A program made the translations under genes and the position numbers. From Pseudomonadota bacterium (lineage in GTDB: Bacteria > Pseudomonadota > Alphaproteobacteria > Caulobacterales > Caulobacteraceae): a stretch of 64,000 nucleotides of DNA. Below are positions 54,409-63,243 of this stretch, one piece after another. Below the pieces are notes generated by a model. That model did no database searches. It saw only the letters and a program-made list of their open reading frames with translations, and was not told the DNA's origin. How positions within the stretch are numbered: the first letter of the stretch is position 1; each line of letters begins with the position of its first letter. Location of the stretch: positions 1-64,000 of the forward strand of contig JAKBBV010000008.1 of the NCBI GenBank assembly GCA_021808285.1, in the 5' to 3' direction.

Positions 54409-55461
54409 ATGACCGCGCCCGCCGCCAACGCCAAGGCCGAACTGCTCAGCCACCCGGTAGAGCATGTGGATATCGCCGCCTATGACGCCCGACCGGTGAT
54501 CGACGCCATGCGCAAGATGAGTTTTACCTCCCGTGACACCGCCAGGGCCGCCGACATCCTGACGATGGCGCTTGAGGACACATCCTGCTCGGTGTGGCTG
54601 ACCCTTGCCGGCTCGACAAGCGCGGGGGGCTGCATGCACGTCTATCGCGACATGCTTCGCGACGGCTTGGCTGATGTCGTTGTCTCCACCGGCGCCTCGA
54701 TCATCGACATGGATTTCTTCGAGGCCCTGGGCTTTCGTCACTATCAGGCCAAAGGGGCGGTGGACGACCGCGACTTGCGCGCCCTCTATATCGACCGAAT
54801 TTACGACACTTATATCGATGAAGAGGAACTTCAGGCCTGCGACATGGCCATTAAAGATATCGCCGACTCCCTGGAGCCTCGCCCTTATTCGTCACGAGAG
54901 TTCATCTACGAGATTGGGCGTTGGCTGGCCACGGGCAAGGCCAAAAAGCCAGCGAGTCTGATCCAGACCGCCTATGAACAAGCGTGTCCGATCTTTTGCC
55001 CGGCCTTCACCGACAGCTCCGCGGGCTTTGGCCTCGTCAAGCATCAAGCCGAGCGCCTTAGAATGGGGAAGCCCTATGTCAGTATCGACTCCGTGGCCGA
55101 TTTCCGCGAACTCACGGAGATCAAACTGAAGGCTGGGACGACGGGCCTGTTCATGGTCGGAGGCGGCGTGCCCAAGAATTTCGCCCAGGACACCGTGGTC
55201 TGCGCCGAGATCCTCGGCTTTGAGGCCGAGATGCACAAATATGCCGTGCAGGTGACCGTGGCCGATGTCCGCGACGGGGCCTGCTCCTCCTCGACGCTCA
55301 AGGAGGCTTGCTCCTGGGGCAAGGTGGATGTGACCTTCGAACAGATGGTGTTCGCCGAGGCCACCACGGTCGTGCCTCTGATCGTGTCGGACGCGTGGCA
55401 CCGGGGCGCCTGGCGGACTCGCACCAGGCCTCGCTTCAACGAACTGTTCGTCAAGGCTTGA
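54409..55461 (+). CDS. Deoxyhypusine-synthase-like protein (probable homospermidine synthase)
   Basis: A 350-residue protein of the deoxyhypusine synthase family. WLTLAGSTSAGGCMHVYRDMLRDGLADVVVSTGASIIDMDFF, FDSSAGF-like TDSSAGFGLVK and the active-site Lys loop LKEACSWGKVDV (equivalent to the Lys that forms the enamine intermediate in human DHS) are visible. Bacteria lack eIF5A, so such proteins are believed to make homospermidine from putrescine and spermidine or putrescine. The upstream ornithine/lysine decarboxylase (109-base gap) fits. NAD+ dependent. Its exact product needs assay. Confidence 0.88.
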   Translation: MTAPAANAKAELLSHPVEHVDIAAYDARPVIDAMRKMSFTSRDTARAADILTMALEDTSCSVWLTLAGSTSAGGCMHVYRDMLRDGLADVVVSTGASIIDMDFFEALGFRHYQAKGAVDDRDLRALYIDRIYDTYIDEEELQACDMAIKDIADSLEPRPYSSREFIYEIGRWLATGKAKKPASLIQTAYEQACPIFCPAFTDSSAGFGLVKHQAERLRMGKPYVSIDSVADFRELTEIKLKAGTTGLFMVGGGVPKNFAQDTVVCAEILGFEAEMHKYAVQVTVADVRDGACSSSTLKEACSWGKVDVTFEQMVFAEATTVVPLIVSDAWHRGAWRTRTRPRFNELFVKA

Positions 55462-55530
55462 GGCCACAGCCCACCCCGCCTATCCGTCTTTGGGCGGAGC
55501 GCGCGCGACGCGCGAGGTGCGGAGAGCGAA

Positions 55531-56397
55531 ATGGTCACGAACCGAGCGCTGGGCCGATGGGCGGCCACCACGGTGGTAGGGCTTCTGGCTATTGGCGGCG
55601 CGGGGGCGCTGGCCCAGGCTCAGTCACAGGCGCACTCTCCGTCGCAGGCAGGGAGCATGAGCGCGACGGCGGCGAAGGTCGTTATTGGACCGGGCTACCT
55701 GGCAGGCGAGGAGCCGAACACGATCCTGGCGACCCCCCAGGCTCCCGCTGCAGGCGATATCCGCGATGAGGCTGATCGCGCCGTCTTTCGCCAGACCCGC
55801 GCTCTGGAGGGCTCGCCTCGATGGCGGCTGGCGACGGACGACGCAGTTCTGAGCCCGACCTCGATTCTCAACGACTTCAGCTGCGCCGCCGGAGTTCAGC
55901 TGACGCCGCAAAACGCACCGGCGGTGATGGTCTTGTTGCGCCATATGGCGCCGGATCTGGCTTCAGCCTATGGGCTTCCCAAGGCCCTGTACAAACGTCC
56001 CCGGCCGTTCCTGCGCGACCCGGGAGACATCTGCGTTCCGCGCGACAAGAATCTGGTCGACAGCCCCGACTATCCCTCAGGCCACGCCACGTTCGGCTGG
56101 ACATTTGGCATGGTGCTTGCCGAACTCATGCCTGATCGCGCTGCCGAGCTCATGGCCCGAGCACGGAGCTTCGGTGAGAGCCGAGCTGTGTGCGGCGTGC
56201 ATAGCGCCAGCGCCGTCACCGCTGCGCGAGCACCAGCCTCAGTCCTTTTCGCCGCCCTGCAGTCCAATCCCGCCTTCCGTCGCGATTTGGCCTTGGCGCA
56301 GAAGAACATCGATACGGTGCGCGCCGCGGGACCGCAGATCAGCGGATCGGGCGCTTGCCTCGCCCAGGCTTCGCTGATCGCGAAGACTCCCTGGTGA
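55531..56397 (+). CDS. PAP2-superfamily class A acid phosphatase lacking the canonical Asp
   Basis: A 288-residue exported protein with a signal peptide (VVGLLAIGGAGALAQAQ). The phosphatase motifs are KALYKRPRP (K-x6-RP), PSGHATFGW and SRAVCGVHSASAV (SR-x5-H). The last motif normally continues with an Asp three residues after the nucleophilic His that positions it; here the position is Ala (SASA). This could reduce activity. Class A non-specific acid phosphatases hydrolyse phosphomonoesters in the periplasm. Its stop overlaps the GTG start of the thioesterase gene (GTGA). Confidence 0.83.
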   Translation: MVTNRALGRWAATTVVGLLAIGGAGALAQAQSQAHSPSQAGSMSATAAKVVIGPGYLAGEEPNTILATPQAPAAGDIRDEADRAVFRQTRALEGSPRWRLATDDAVLSPTSILNDFSCAAGVQLTPQNAPAVMVLLRHMAPDLASAYGLPKALYKRPRPFLRDPGDICVPRDKNLVDSPDYPSGHATFGWTFGMVLAELMPDRAAELMARARSFGESRAVCGVHSASAVTAARAPASVLFAALQSNPAFRRDLALAQKNIDTVRAAGPQISGSGACLAQASLIAKTPW

Positions 56398-57347
56398 GCC
56401 AAGAATCTGGCGCGACGCCCCTTCAGGGGCTTGAAGTCTGGCGCGGCGGCGTCAACACCTGGGAGTGTGACGAGATGGGACATCTCAATGTCCGGTTCTA
56501 TGTCGCACGCGCCATCGAGGGTCTGGTCGGCATCGCCGCCGCAATGGGCCTACCGCACGCATTTCGGGCCGGATCGTTGGCCACGCTCCAGCTCCGCGAT
56601 CAGCATATCCGCTTCATGCGTGAGGCTCGACCGCGCGCGTCACTTCACATGACCGCGGGTCTTCTTGAACTGACGTTGAGCGAGGCACGGCTGCTTCAAC
56701 TCCTCGTTCATTCTGAGAGCGGGGAAATCGCAGCGGCGATCCAGACGCGCCTCGCCCATGTCACCGCCGCGGAGGGACGGGAGTTTCCCTGGCCCCGAAG
56801 AGTGCATGAGCTGAGCAGGGATCTCTTCGTCTCCGTGCCTCCCCATGCCGCTCCGCGTAGTCTGGACCTCAAGCCATCGGCGGAAACAGCGAGCCTCGCG
56901 GCGGCGGAACGGATGGACCTGATCGCGCTTTCGTCTGGCGCGGTGGGCGCCGCGGACTGCGACGCATTCGGGCGGATGCGGCCGGAGCTGGTGATCGGAC
57001 GCATCTCTGATGGCATCCCGACCCTTGGCGCAAGGCTGGGCTCTCGCCTTGGCCCAAACCAAGAGGCGCCCGCTCGCATGGGCGGTGCGGTATTGGAATA
57101 TCGACTCGCCTACATGGGCTGGCCGGTGGCGGGTGACAGATTCGTTATCCGCTCAGGTTTGGTGGGCCTGGATGATCGCACCACACGCTATGTCCATTGG
57201 ATGCTCGACCCGCACAGCGGTCGTCCATGGGCCTCGACCTTGGCGGTGGCCGTCGGCCTGGATTTGGACACACGCAAGATCGTGCCCATCGACGCCGAGG
57301 CCCAAGGTCGACTACGTGAGCGGATTACGCCCGGGCTGGCCTTTTAG
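56394..57347 (+). CDS. Tandem-hotdog acyl-CoA thioesterase
   Basis: A 317-residue protein with two hotdog (4HBT) units. Unit 1 carries WECDEMGHLNVRFYVARAIEGL, close to the Asp-containing N-terminal helix of 4HBT thioesterases. Unit 2 has ALSSGAVGAADCDAFGRMRPELVIGRISDGI. YGW-type MGWPVAGDRFVIRSGL follows. It would hydrolyse an acyl-CoA in the cytosol; substrate unknown. The GTG start overlaps the phosphatase stop. The 3' end overlaps the convergent hydrolase gene by four bases. Confidence 0.85.
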   Translation: MSQESGATPLQGLEVWRGGVNTWECDEMGHLNVRFYVARAIEGLVGIAAAMGLPHAFRAGSLATLQLRDQHIRFMREARPRASLHMTAGLLELTLSEARLLQLLVHSESGEIAAAIQTRLAHVTAAEGREFPWPRRVHELSRDLFVSVPPHAAPRSLDLKPSAETASLAAAERMDLIALSSGAVGAADCDAFGRMRPELVIGRISDGIPTLGARLGSRLGPNQEAPARMGGAVLEYRLAYMGWPVAGDRFVIRSGLVGLDDRTTRYVHWMLDPHSGRPWASTLAVAVGLDLDTRKIVPIDAEAQGRLRERITPGLAF

Positions 57348-58243
57348 GTCCGGTTTGGAATTGCCCTCACATGAGCGAGCGCCGCGCTTAGAGCGACCTT
57401 TACGAGGTCGGGACGCTCCATGGGGAGGAAGTGGCTGGCCCCGACCACCGTCTGCACTGTCACGCGCGGGGCCAGCGCCTCCAGACGTTCCTGTTCAGGG
57501 GCCTCGCGACGGAAGGTCGAGCCCGTCTCAGAAGTGAAGATGTCGATTGGTTGCACGCCGCAGCTCAGAGCGGCCCAGGAATCGTGGCCCTGCGCCGCAT
57601 AGTTCGAAGCTTCCCATTGTGGCGAGCAGGACAAAGCAAGCCCGGGACCTTCAGGCGCGGGACGCAGACCGTCACTGAGATAGGCGGATAACGTGTCGTC
57701 CGGCCAGGTGCGAAATGCTCCGCGGCCGCGATAAGCCTTAAACGCCTCGTCCACGTTGGAGAATCGGGCGCGCCGTCGCAGGGCCCCCTGGACCATGGGG
57801 GACCCCTCTGTCCCCTCGAGCAGTGGCGCGGGCAGGATGACCGGATCGAACAGCACGAGCCGGGCCACCCGGTCGGAGCCTCTCATCTCGGCGCTGGCCA
57901 GAAGCGAGACAGTCCCGCCCATGGAGTGACCCGAGAGGACGAGATCTCGAGCGTTGAGAACCTCGATCAACGCCAGAAGGTCGTCACGAAGATCCAGCCA
58001 ATCGGTGCGCGCATCGGCGACCGTCGCCAGCGTGGTGCGGCCATGGCCGCGCTGATCGACGGCGAGCCACCGGCTCTGGACCGCAATTGACTCAAGCGTC
58101 TCGAGATAGGTGGCGGCGTTAAAGCCGTTGGCGTGAACGAAAATACCGGCCAGGGCCGCGTCCTCGGGGCCCACTTCATAAGCGGCCATGTCCCCCTGCC
58201 CCCGGCCGGGCAACCGGAACCGGCGAGTACGCGCCAGAGGCAT
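57344..58243 (-). CDS. Alpha/beta-hydrolase
   Basis: About 299 residues. GIFVHANGFNAATYLETLESIA (oxyanion), LVLSGHSMGGTVSLLASAE (nucleophile Ser) and VVGASHFLPMERPDLVKVAL (late His) give the catalytic frame. VDQRGHGRTT is the typical strand-turn. ATG 58243 is taken; ATG 58189 with GGGGGA just upstream is an alternative. The ORF-track start at 58612 lies inside the CHAP gene. Substrate unknown. Confidence 0.86.
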   Translation of the reverse strand: MPLARTRRFRLPGRGQGDMAAYEVGPEDAALAGIFVHANGFNAATYLETLESIAVQSRWLAVDQRGHGRTTLATVADARTDWLDLRDDLLALIEVLNARDLVLSGHSMGGTVSLLASAEMRGSDRVARLVLFDPVILPAPLLEGTEGSPMVQGALRRRARFSNVDEAFKAYRGRGAFRTWPDDTLSAYLSDGLRPAPEGPGLALSCSPQWEASNYAAQGHDSWAALSCGVQPIDIFTSETGSTFRREAPEQERLEALAPRVTVQTVVGASHFLPMERPDLVKVALSAALAHVRAIPNRT

Positions 58244-58254
58244 GCGGCGCGCGC

Positions 58255-58920
58255 CTATTTCTTGCTTGAGTCGCCGCCGCTGCTGGTCGCCATCTGGATC
58301 AGAGCGGCGATCCGGTCGGTGGAATCCGCGACCTGTTGCAACATCTGCAGCGGCGAGGCGCCGGGCCGGACCGCGGCTACAACCTGATTGGCGGCGTTCT
58401 GAGCCACCTGGATGGCGGTCCTTTGAGCGGCGACAGACTGCTTGGCAAGGCTGTCGGGATAGATGAACCCGTAGGTCGGATAGGTGGTCGATCCCAGATC
58501 GCGCGAGGGGTCGTACCAAACCTTCACCAAGCTCCAGTCGCCCGACTTGCTGACATCGATCACTGTGACGTTGTTCTCGACTTGGCCTCGCGAGCCGTCG
58601 ATCGGCGACCAATTCGCATGGGTGATCTGGATCACCCGGTCAGTTACGACTTGGCTGACCACGGCCACATGCCCCAACCGCATGCGCTCATTAGGCTTGA
58701 AGCACAGCACGGCGCCCAGTTTTGGGGTCGAGCCGGTCTGATAGCGGCCGACCGCCTGACGCCACCACGTGTAGGCGTCGCCGAATATCTGAATGCCCGA
58801 AACCAGGCGCGCGAACGGCACGCACTCCCAGTAAGGATCGGCCGACGCCTGGAGCGGTCCCAGGCACACCACAAGGGCGAGGGCCAGAGAACGAATCGCG
58901 GGCTTCACGCTCAAGCTCAT
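58255..58920 (-). CDS. Exported CHAP-domain protein
   Basis: A 221-residue protein. After a signal peptide (KPAIRSLALALVVCLGPLQASA) comes the CHAP amidase/endopeptidase domain, with the catalytic Cys in YWECVPFARLVSGIQ and the His in MRLGHVAVVSQVV, plus ITHANW and WW. CHAP enzymes cleave peptidoglycan peptide bonds. The C-terminal 70 residues are Ala/Gln/Ser-rich and helical, without a known domain. The start is ATG 58920; 26 extra residues in the ORF track look non-native. It ends 11 bases before the hydrolase gene and is probably cotranscribed with it. Confidence 0.87.
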   Translation of the reverse strand: MSLSVKPAIRSLALALVVCLGPLQASADPYWECVPFARLVSGIQIFGDAYTWWRQAVGRYQTGSTPKLGAVLCFKPNERMRLGHVAVVSQVVTDRVIQITHANWSPIDGSRGQVENNVTVIDVSKSGDWSLVKVWYDPSRDLGSTTYPTYGFIYPDSLAKQSVAAQRTAIQVAQNAANQVVAAVRPGASPLQMLQQVADSTDRIAALIQMATSSGGDSSKK

Positions 58921-59217
58921 CAGATACGAGAGACTCCCCCGTTCAAGACCCGTCTGCCTAACCATCCGCGACCGGATTGAAAAGGCCATTGCCTCCAAAT
59001 CTCGGCCTTGGAGCTGGGCGTGAGCAAGACGTGATTTTTTTCAGGCGCCGGGGCTGCCCTTTGGGTCAGCCGTTCGAAGATCGGCGGCAAATACAGATGC
59101 CGGATCGTCGCGCGATCGCGCCCTCCTTCGTTTTAGGACAGGACGCACTACCCCGCACGGGTATTCCTTGTCATATACTCGCCGTCAAGTCCCTTTTTTA
59201 TATGTAATCCTCATACC

Positions 59218-59267
59218 TTTATAGATTTATATATACGGTATTTACGAACATTTATAGATCTTATATT
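59218..59267. repeat. AT-rich direct repeat, 33-base period
   Basis: TTTATAGATTTATATAT (59218-59234) and TTTATAGATCTTATATT (59251-59267) share 14 of 17 bases, offset 33 bases, close to three helical turns. They lie in the core of the AT-rich island. Confidence 0.7.
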
Positions 59268-59380
59268 ATTATTTTCCGGCTTTTTACTAATTATATTGCA
59301 GATTGAACGCCATCCTCAAACCCGATGGACATCGCAATATTCGTGGCGTTCGACGAGCGTCAGGCAAGACCCCCCGACAA

Positions 59381-59405
59381 AGGTGCGACGTTATGTCGCA
59401 GACCT
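59381..59405. other. Hairpin in the priA-CHAP gap
   Basis: AGGTGCGAC / GTCGC(AG)ACCT around the loop GTTAT gives a 5-bp stem continued by four pairs after a two-base bulge. There is no adjacent T-tract, so terminator function is doubtful. Confidence 0.35.
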
Positions 59406-59547
59406 AGGGGCGGCCCTTGGTGAAACCAATCCAAAACGTGTCAGCGCTACTCACCTGTCGTCGAAACGAGTCGGGAATTAGGTGATCGGCTATGCAGACG
59501 GGATGGGCCGGCTTTCGAATAGGAGACACGTTCGCCGACGTTGAGCG

Positions 59548-61767
59548 TCAAAGAAAACTGTAGGGATCCACATCGAAGGTGACGCGGACTCTGGTCGGAG
59601 GTCGAACCCGCAGACGCCAGGCGGCCAAATATGCCGCGAGATCGACGGTCTTTTCTGCGCGGACGAGGAACCGCTTGCGTCGGATGCCTCGGATGAGGGC
59701 AAGCGGCGCTTCAGCGGGACCAAACACCTGGACGCCGTCGGCGTTGGGCGCTGCTGCGGCGAGCGCACGGGAATAGGCCTCCAGCCGCTCTGGGTCGGAC
59801 GAGGCGAGAATCACCGCCGCGAGGCGTCCGAAGGGCGGCAGACCTGCGGCCTCGCGCTCGGCCAGTTCCAAGTCCGTGAAGGCTTCGCGATCCTGGCTGG
59901 CGAGGCTGGTCATAACAGGATGGTCGGGCGCCCAGGTCTGAATCAGCGCTCGCCCCGGCTCAGCCCGCCGTCCCGCCCGACCTGCGACTTGAGTCAGGAG
60001 TTGGAACGTGCGTTCAGCCGCGCGCAGATCACCGCCGCGGAGCCCGACGTCCGCATCGACAACGCCCACGAGAGTCAGACCGGGAAAGTCATGTCCCTTC
60101 GCTGCCGCTTGGGTGGCGACAAGAATGTCGATCTCGCCCTGCGCCATTGCCCCGATCAGGGCCTGAGCGGAGGCGGTGTCTGGCGCCGTGTCCGAGGAGA
60201 AAACCGCGACCCGGGCTTGGGGAAACAGTTGTCGAACCTCCTCTTCGACACGCTCCACTCCCGGTCCCACAGAAACCAGGCTGTCGCGGGCGCCGCAGTG
60301 CGGACAGGCCTCGGGTTTGGGCATGGAAAAGCCCGTCAGATGACACACTAGGCGGTTTCGGTAACGATGTTCGACCAGCCAGGACTCGGTGTTCGGCGAC
60401 TTCAGCTTCTCGCCACAGGCTCTACAAAGAACAAGTGGGGCATAGCCCCGGCGATTGAGAAAGAGCAGGCTCTGGCGGCCGGCGGCCAAGGTGTCGGTAA
60501 GGGCGTGGGCCAAAGGCGGAGAAATCCAGCGCCCCGCGTCGGGCGGGGTCCGCCTCAGGTCCAAAAGCTCTACTTGAGGAAGCTTGGCGGAGCCGTGTCT
60601 ATCGCTCAATCTCAGCCATTGATATCGACCCTGTCGCGCGTTCCAGAGACTCTCCAGGGAAGGCGTCGCCGAGGCGAGAATGACCGGTGCGTCCTCAATC
60701 TTACCTCGCGCCACGGCGAAATCCCGGGCCTGATAGATGAAGCCGTTGTCCTGCTTGTAGGCCTCATCGTGCTCTTCATCGACGATGATGAGGGACAGGC
60801 GGGCGAAGGGCAGGAACAGGGCGGAGCGCGCGCCGATCACAATCCGCGCCTCCCCGGAGGCGACAGCATCCCATATCTTTCGTCTCTGCGGCCCAGGGAC
60901 TCCCGAGTGCCAAGCGGCTGGCGCGGCGCCAAACCGTTCGGCGATGCGGTCGAGCGCCGCCACGGTGAGAGCGATCTCCGGCAGGAGGATGAGAACCTGC
61001 GCCCGGGGGTCCGCGCTCAGGGCCTCCGCCGCCGCCTCGAGGTAGACCTCCGTCTTTCCCGACCCGGTCACGCCGTCCAGAAGAACGGTCGCAAAGGCGC
61101 CCGCGGTCACCAGCTTGGCTAGGACCGCCGCGGCGGCGGACTGACTCGCATTGAGCCTCGGCCCCTGCCGCTCCAGATCGGGAGGAGCGAAACCGTCAGG
61201 CGCCGCGCTGACCTCGACGAGGGCGCCCATGGCAATCAGCCCCGCCACCACGGACGAAGACACTCCCGCCGCTCGGGAGAGATCCACACGAGTTAGGGCG
61301 GTGGCCGCCGCCATCTCAAGCACCCTTCGTCGCGTCGGGCTGAGGTTCGAGGGGATCGCGGCGCCAGGCGCAAAACGGGGGCTGAGGCGTGGATGGCCAT
61401 GCCTCAGCCCTCTTAAGCACAAGGCGAGCGCCGCACCCGGCGCGTCAACGGCATATCGCGAAGCCCACTGAACAAAGCTCAGGGTCGCCGGCGAAAGCCA
61501 TCCGAGGCGTCCCTCGATCTCCTTAAGCGGCCGATTGGTTCCGGCTCCATCGCGCAGCGCCACCACGACGCCGAGGACGCTGCGAGGTCCCAGAGGCGCC
61601 TGAACAATGTCTCCAGGCCTGAGGACGAAGCCGCTCGGCTCCGCGTAATCATAGGGCTCAGAAAGCGGCAAGGGCAGCAGCACCTCGGCCACACGGGGAG
61701 GCCCCGCCGGCCCAGGGACCGCCTCGCCTGACCCTTCTCGTGCAATGGGCGGGGTATGGACGCTCAT
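59548..61767 (-). CDS. priA: Primosomal protein N' (replication restart helicase)
   Basis: A 739-residue superfamily 2 helicase that reloads the replisome at collapsed forks. It has the 3'-DNA-binding start VAEVLLPLPLSEPYDYAEP, Walker A LLDGVTGSGKTEVYLEAA, DEEH in LIIVDEEHDEAYKQ, GSATPSLESLW and ATQAAAKGHDFPGLTLVGVVDAD. The zinc module has CRAC and CPHC, but the inner cysteine pairs are SPNT and CHLT. The protein ends DVDPYSFL. It follows the frameshifted gene by an ATGA overlap. Confidence 0.95.
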   Translation of the reverse strand: MSVHTPPIAREGSGEAVPGPAGPPRVAEVLLPLPLSEPYDYAEPSGFVLRPGDIVQAPLGPRSVLGVVVALRDGAGTNRPLKEIEGRLGWLSPATLSFVQWASRYAVDAPGAALALCLRGLRHGHPRLSPRFAPGAAIPSNLSPTRRRVLEMAAATALTRVDLSRAAGVSSSVVAGLIAMGALVEVSAAPDGFAPPDLERQGPRLNASQSAAAAVLAKLVTAGAFATVLLDGVTGSGKTEVYLEAAAEALSADPRAQVLILLPEIALTVAALDRIAERFGAAPAAWHSGVPGPQRRKIWDAVASGEARIVIGARSALFLPFARLSLIIVDEEHDEAYKQDNGFIYQARDFAVARGKIEDAPVILASATPSLESLWNARQGRYQWLRLSDRHGSAKLPQVELLDLRRTPPDAGRWISPPLAHALTDTLAAGRQSLLFLNRRGYAPLVLCRACGEKLKSPNTESWLVEHRYRNRLVCHLTGFSMPKPEACPHCGARDSLVSVGPGVERVEEEVRQLFPQARVAVFSSDTAPDTASAQALIGAMAQGEIDILVATQAAAKGHDFPGLTLVGVVDADVGLRGGDLRAAERTFQLLTQVAGRAGRRAEPGRALIQTWAPDHPVMTSLASQDREAFTDLELAEREAAGLPPFGRLAAVILASSDPERLEAYSRALAAAAPNADGVQVFGPAEAPLALIRGIRRKRFLVRAEKTVDLAAYLAAWRLRVRPPTRVRVTFDVDPYSFL

Positions 61768-62197
61768 CCTTCGCCTTCCTTCGGCCGAGCGTCATAAACC
61801 GACAAGTGGCGCCATGCCTTTACGGAAGCGTTTTGAGCCGCCAAGGCGCACAGAAGCGTCACGCCCGTGCGGATGAGCAGGCCCAAATCCGTCCCCTCAC
61901 GCTGAACCGAGGCGCCGCCCCGTCGAACGCCAACACCGCAGTAACCAGGCCGATCACCGACTCCCAGACGACACGATACCCACACTGTGCAGCCTGAGAC
62001 TCCTTGTTGCGCAACCGCGTGAAGTCCGAGAGCACAACCGCATCTGCAAGGGCCAGCGTCGCCACGTCGACCGACTGTGAAACGAGCGCCTTCGGCAGGC
62101 CGGGATCCAGGCGCCAGATAAGGGCCTGTGCGCCTAGAAGTCCCGTCCCAGCCACCGCGGCCAGGGCCCAGGCCGCCCGTCCAGAAGTTTGGTCCAT
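61764..62197 (-). pseudogene. Small membrane protein gene with a probable frameshift
   Basis: Two overlapping frames read as one gene. The first part (frame of 62197) is MDQTSGRAAWALAAVAGTGLLGAQALIWRLDP through RVVWESVIGLVTAVLAFDGAA. The second, in a different frame, is TDLGLLIRTGVTLLCALAAQNASVKAWRHLSVYD, ending with ATGA overlap on priA. Both carry hydrophobic segments and the join falls near 61905-61925. That a plausible start and a priA-coupled stop lie in different frames suggests a one-base indel in the DNA or in the assembly. Function unknown. 62198-62481 shows no other gene. Confidence 0.5.
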
Positions 62198-62481
62198 CCC
62201 TCCGGCGACCCTTCGCGCGAAAAGGATCGGCCCCAGGAAATGCGACAGCGGGCCGCCGCGGCGAGATGATCGATTCACCTTCATTGAGCACGGCCTGAGC
62301 CTTGATCGTTCCGGGATCGAGGCCGGACGAAATAGTCTCAATGACGAGATAGCGGAGAAAGCTGCGAAGTGCATTCGTCGCCGAGGTGCGCCGCGCCAGC
62401 CTAACGGCCGCCTTGACCCCGACAGCCTGGCGCCGTTGATGAACCGTCGACAGCCCGTAACGGAGGAGGCGCGAAGACGCC

Positions 62482-63243
62482 ATGGAGCTATTCGATCTCA
62501 GCGGCAAGGTCGCCATCATCACCGGCTCGTCCCGGGGTATCGGCAAAGCCATGGCCGAACGCATGGCTGAACATGGGGCCAGGGTCGTGATCTCCTCGCG
62601 CAAGGCCGGTCCCTGCGAGGAGGTCGCAGCGGCGATCAACGCCGCCCATCCCGGCGCCGCGATCGCTGTCCCCGCGAATATTTCCTCAAAGGAAGACCTT
62701 CAGCGTCTGGTTGACGAAGGTCGCAAGGCGCTCGGACCCATCGATGTTCTGGTCTGCAACGCCGCCTCCAACCCCTATTACGGGCCGATGTCGGGTATCG
62801 GCGACGACGCTTTCCGCAAGATCCTCGACAACAACATCATCTCCAACCACTGGCTGATTCAGATGGTCGCGCCCGAGATGATCGAACGGCGCGATGGGGC
62901 GATCATCATCGTCTCGTCCATCGGCGGTCTTCGCGGCAATGCCGTCATTGGGGCCTATAACATCTCCAAGGCCGCGGATTTCCAACTGGCCCGAAATCTC
63001 GCCCACGAACTGTCGCCGCACAATATCCGGGTCAACTGTATCGCCCCGGGATTGGTCAAGACCGATTTCGCCAGGGCCCTCTGGGACACCCCCGAGGCCG
63101 AGAGGCGCTCAAGTTCAGCGACGCCGCTCCGCCGCCTGGGTGAGCCTGACGACATAGCCGGGGCGGCGGTGTTCCTGGCCTCGAAGGCCGGGTCCTGGAT
63201 GACCGGTCAGGCCATTGTCGTGGACGGCGGCTCGACCATCTGA
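62482..63243 (+). CDS. Short-chain dehydrogenase/reductase
   Basis: A 253-residue classical SDR. NAD(P) binding TGSSRGIGKAMAE, the NAG-equivalent VCNAASNPYYGPM, catalytic Ser in IIIVSSIGG, Tyr-x3-Lys in AYNISKAAD, and C-terminal GLVKTDFARALW and GQAIVVDGGSTI are intact. The ATG is preceded by GAGGAGG about 13 bases upstream. Substrate unknown; the closest type is a general 3-oxoacyl-ACP reductase-like or alcohol dehydrogenase. Confidence 0.9.
   Translation: MELFDLSGKVAIITGSSRGIGKAMAERMAEHGARVVISSRKAGPCEEVAAAINAAHPGAAIAVPANISSKEDLQRLVDEGRKALGPIDVLVCNAASNPYYGPMSGIGDDAFRKILDNNIISNHWLIQMVAPEMIERRDGAIIIVSSIGGLRGNAVIGAYNISKAADFQLARNLAHELSPHNIRVNCIAPGLVKTDFARALWDTPEAERRSSSATPLRRLGEPDDIAGAAVFLASKAGSWMTGQAIVVDGGSTI

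Larger units (their letters stand above)
58921..59547. other. 627-base intergenic region with AT-rich core
   Basis: No convincing gene. Frames of 76 and 61 residues (58977-59207 and 59296-59481) have no recognisable features. The stretch from about 59190 to 59300 is strikingly AT-rich against GC-rich flanks, with a direct repeat of 17 bases and, downstream, a GC-type hairpin. It separates the CHAP gene from the 3' end of priA. Confidence 0.85.

Noticed and set aside
59190-59300. AT-rich island as a replication origin
   Set aside because: I see no DnaA-box cluster, no CtrA-type TTAA-N7-TTAA pairs and none of the usual origin neighbours (hemE, dnaA). priA alone does not mark an origin.
58977-59481. 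Two short frames (76 and 61 residues) around the AT-rich island
   Set aside because: No Shine-Dalgarno, no motif, and composition follows the AT-rich island rather than coding DNA.
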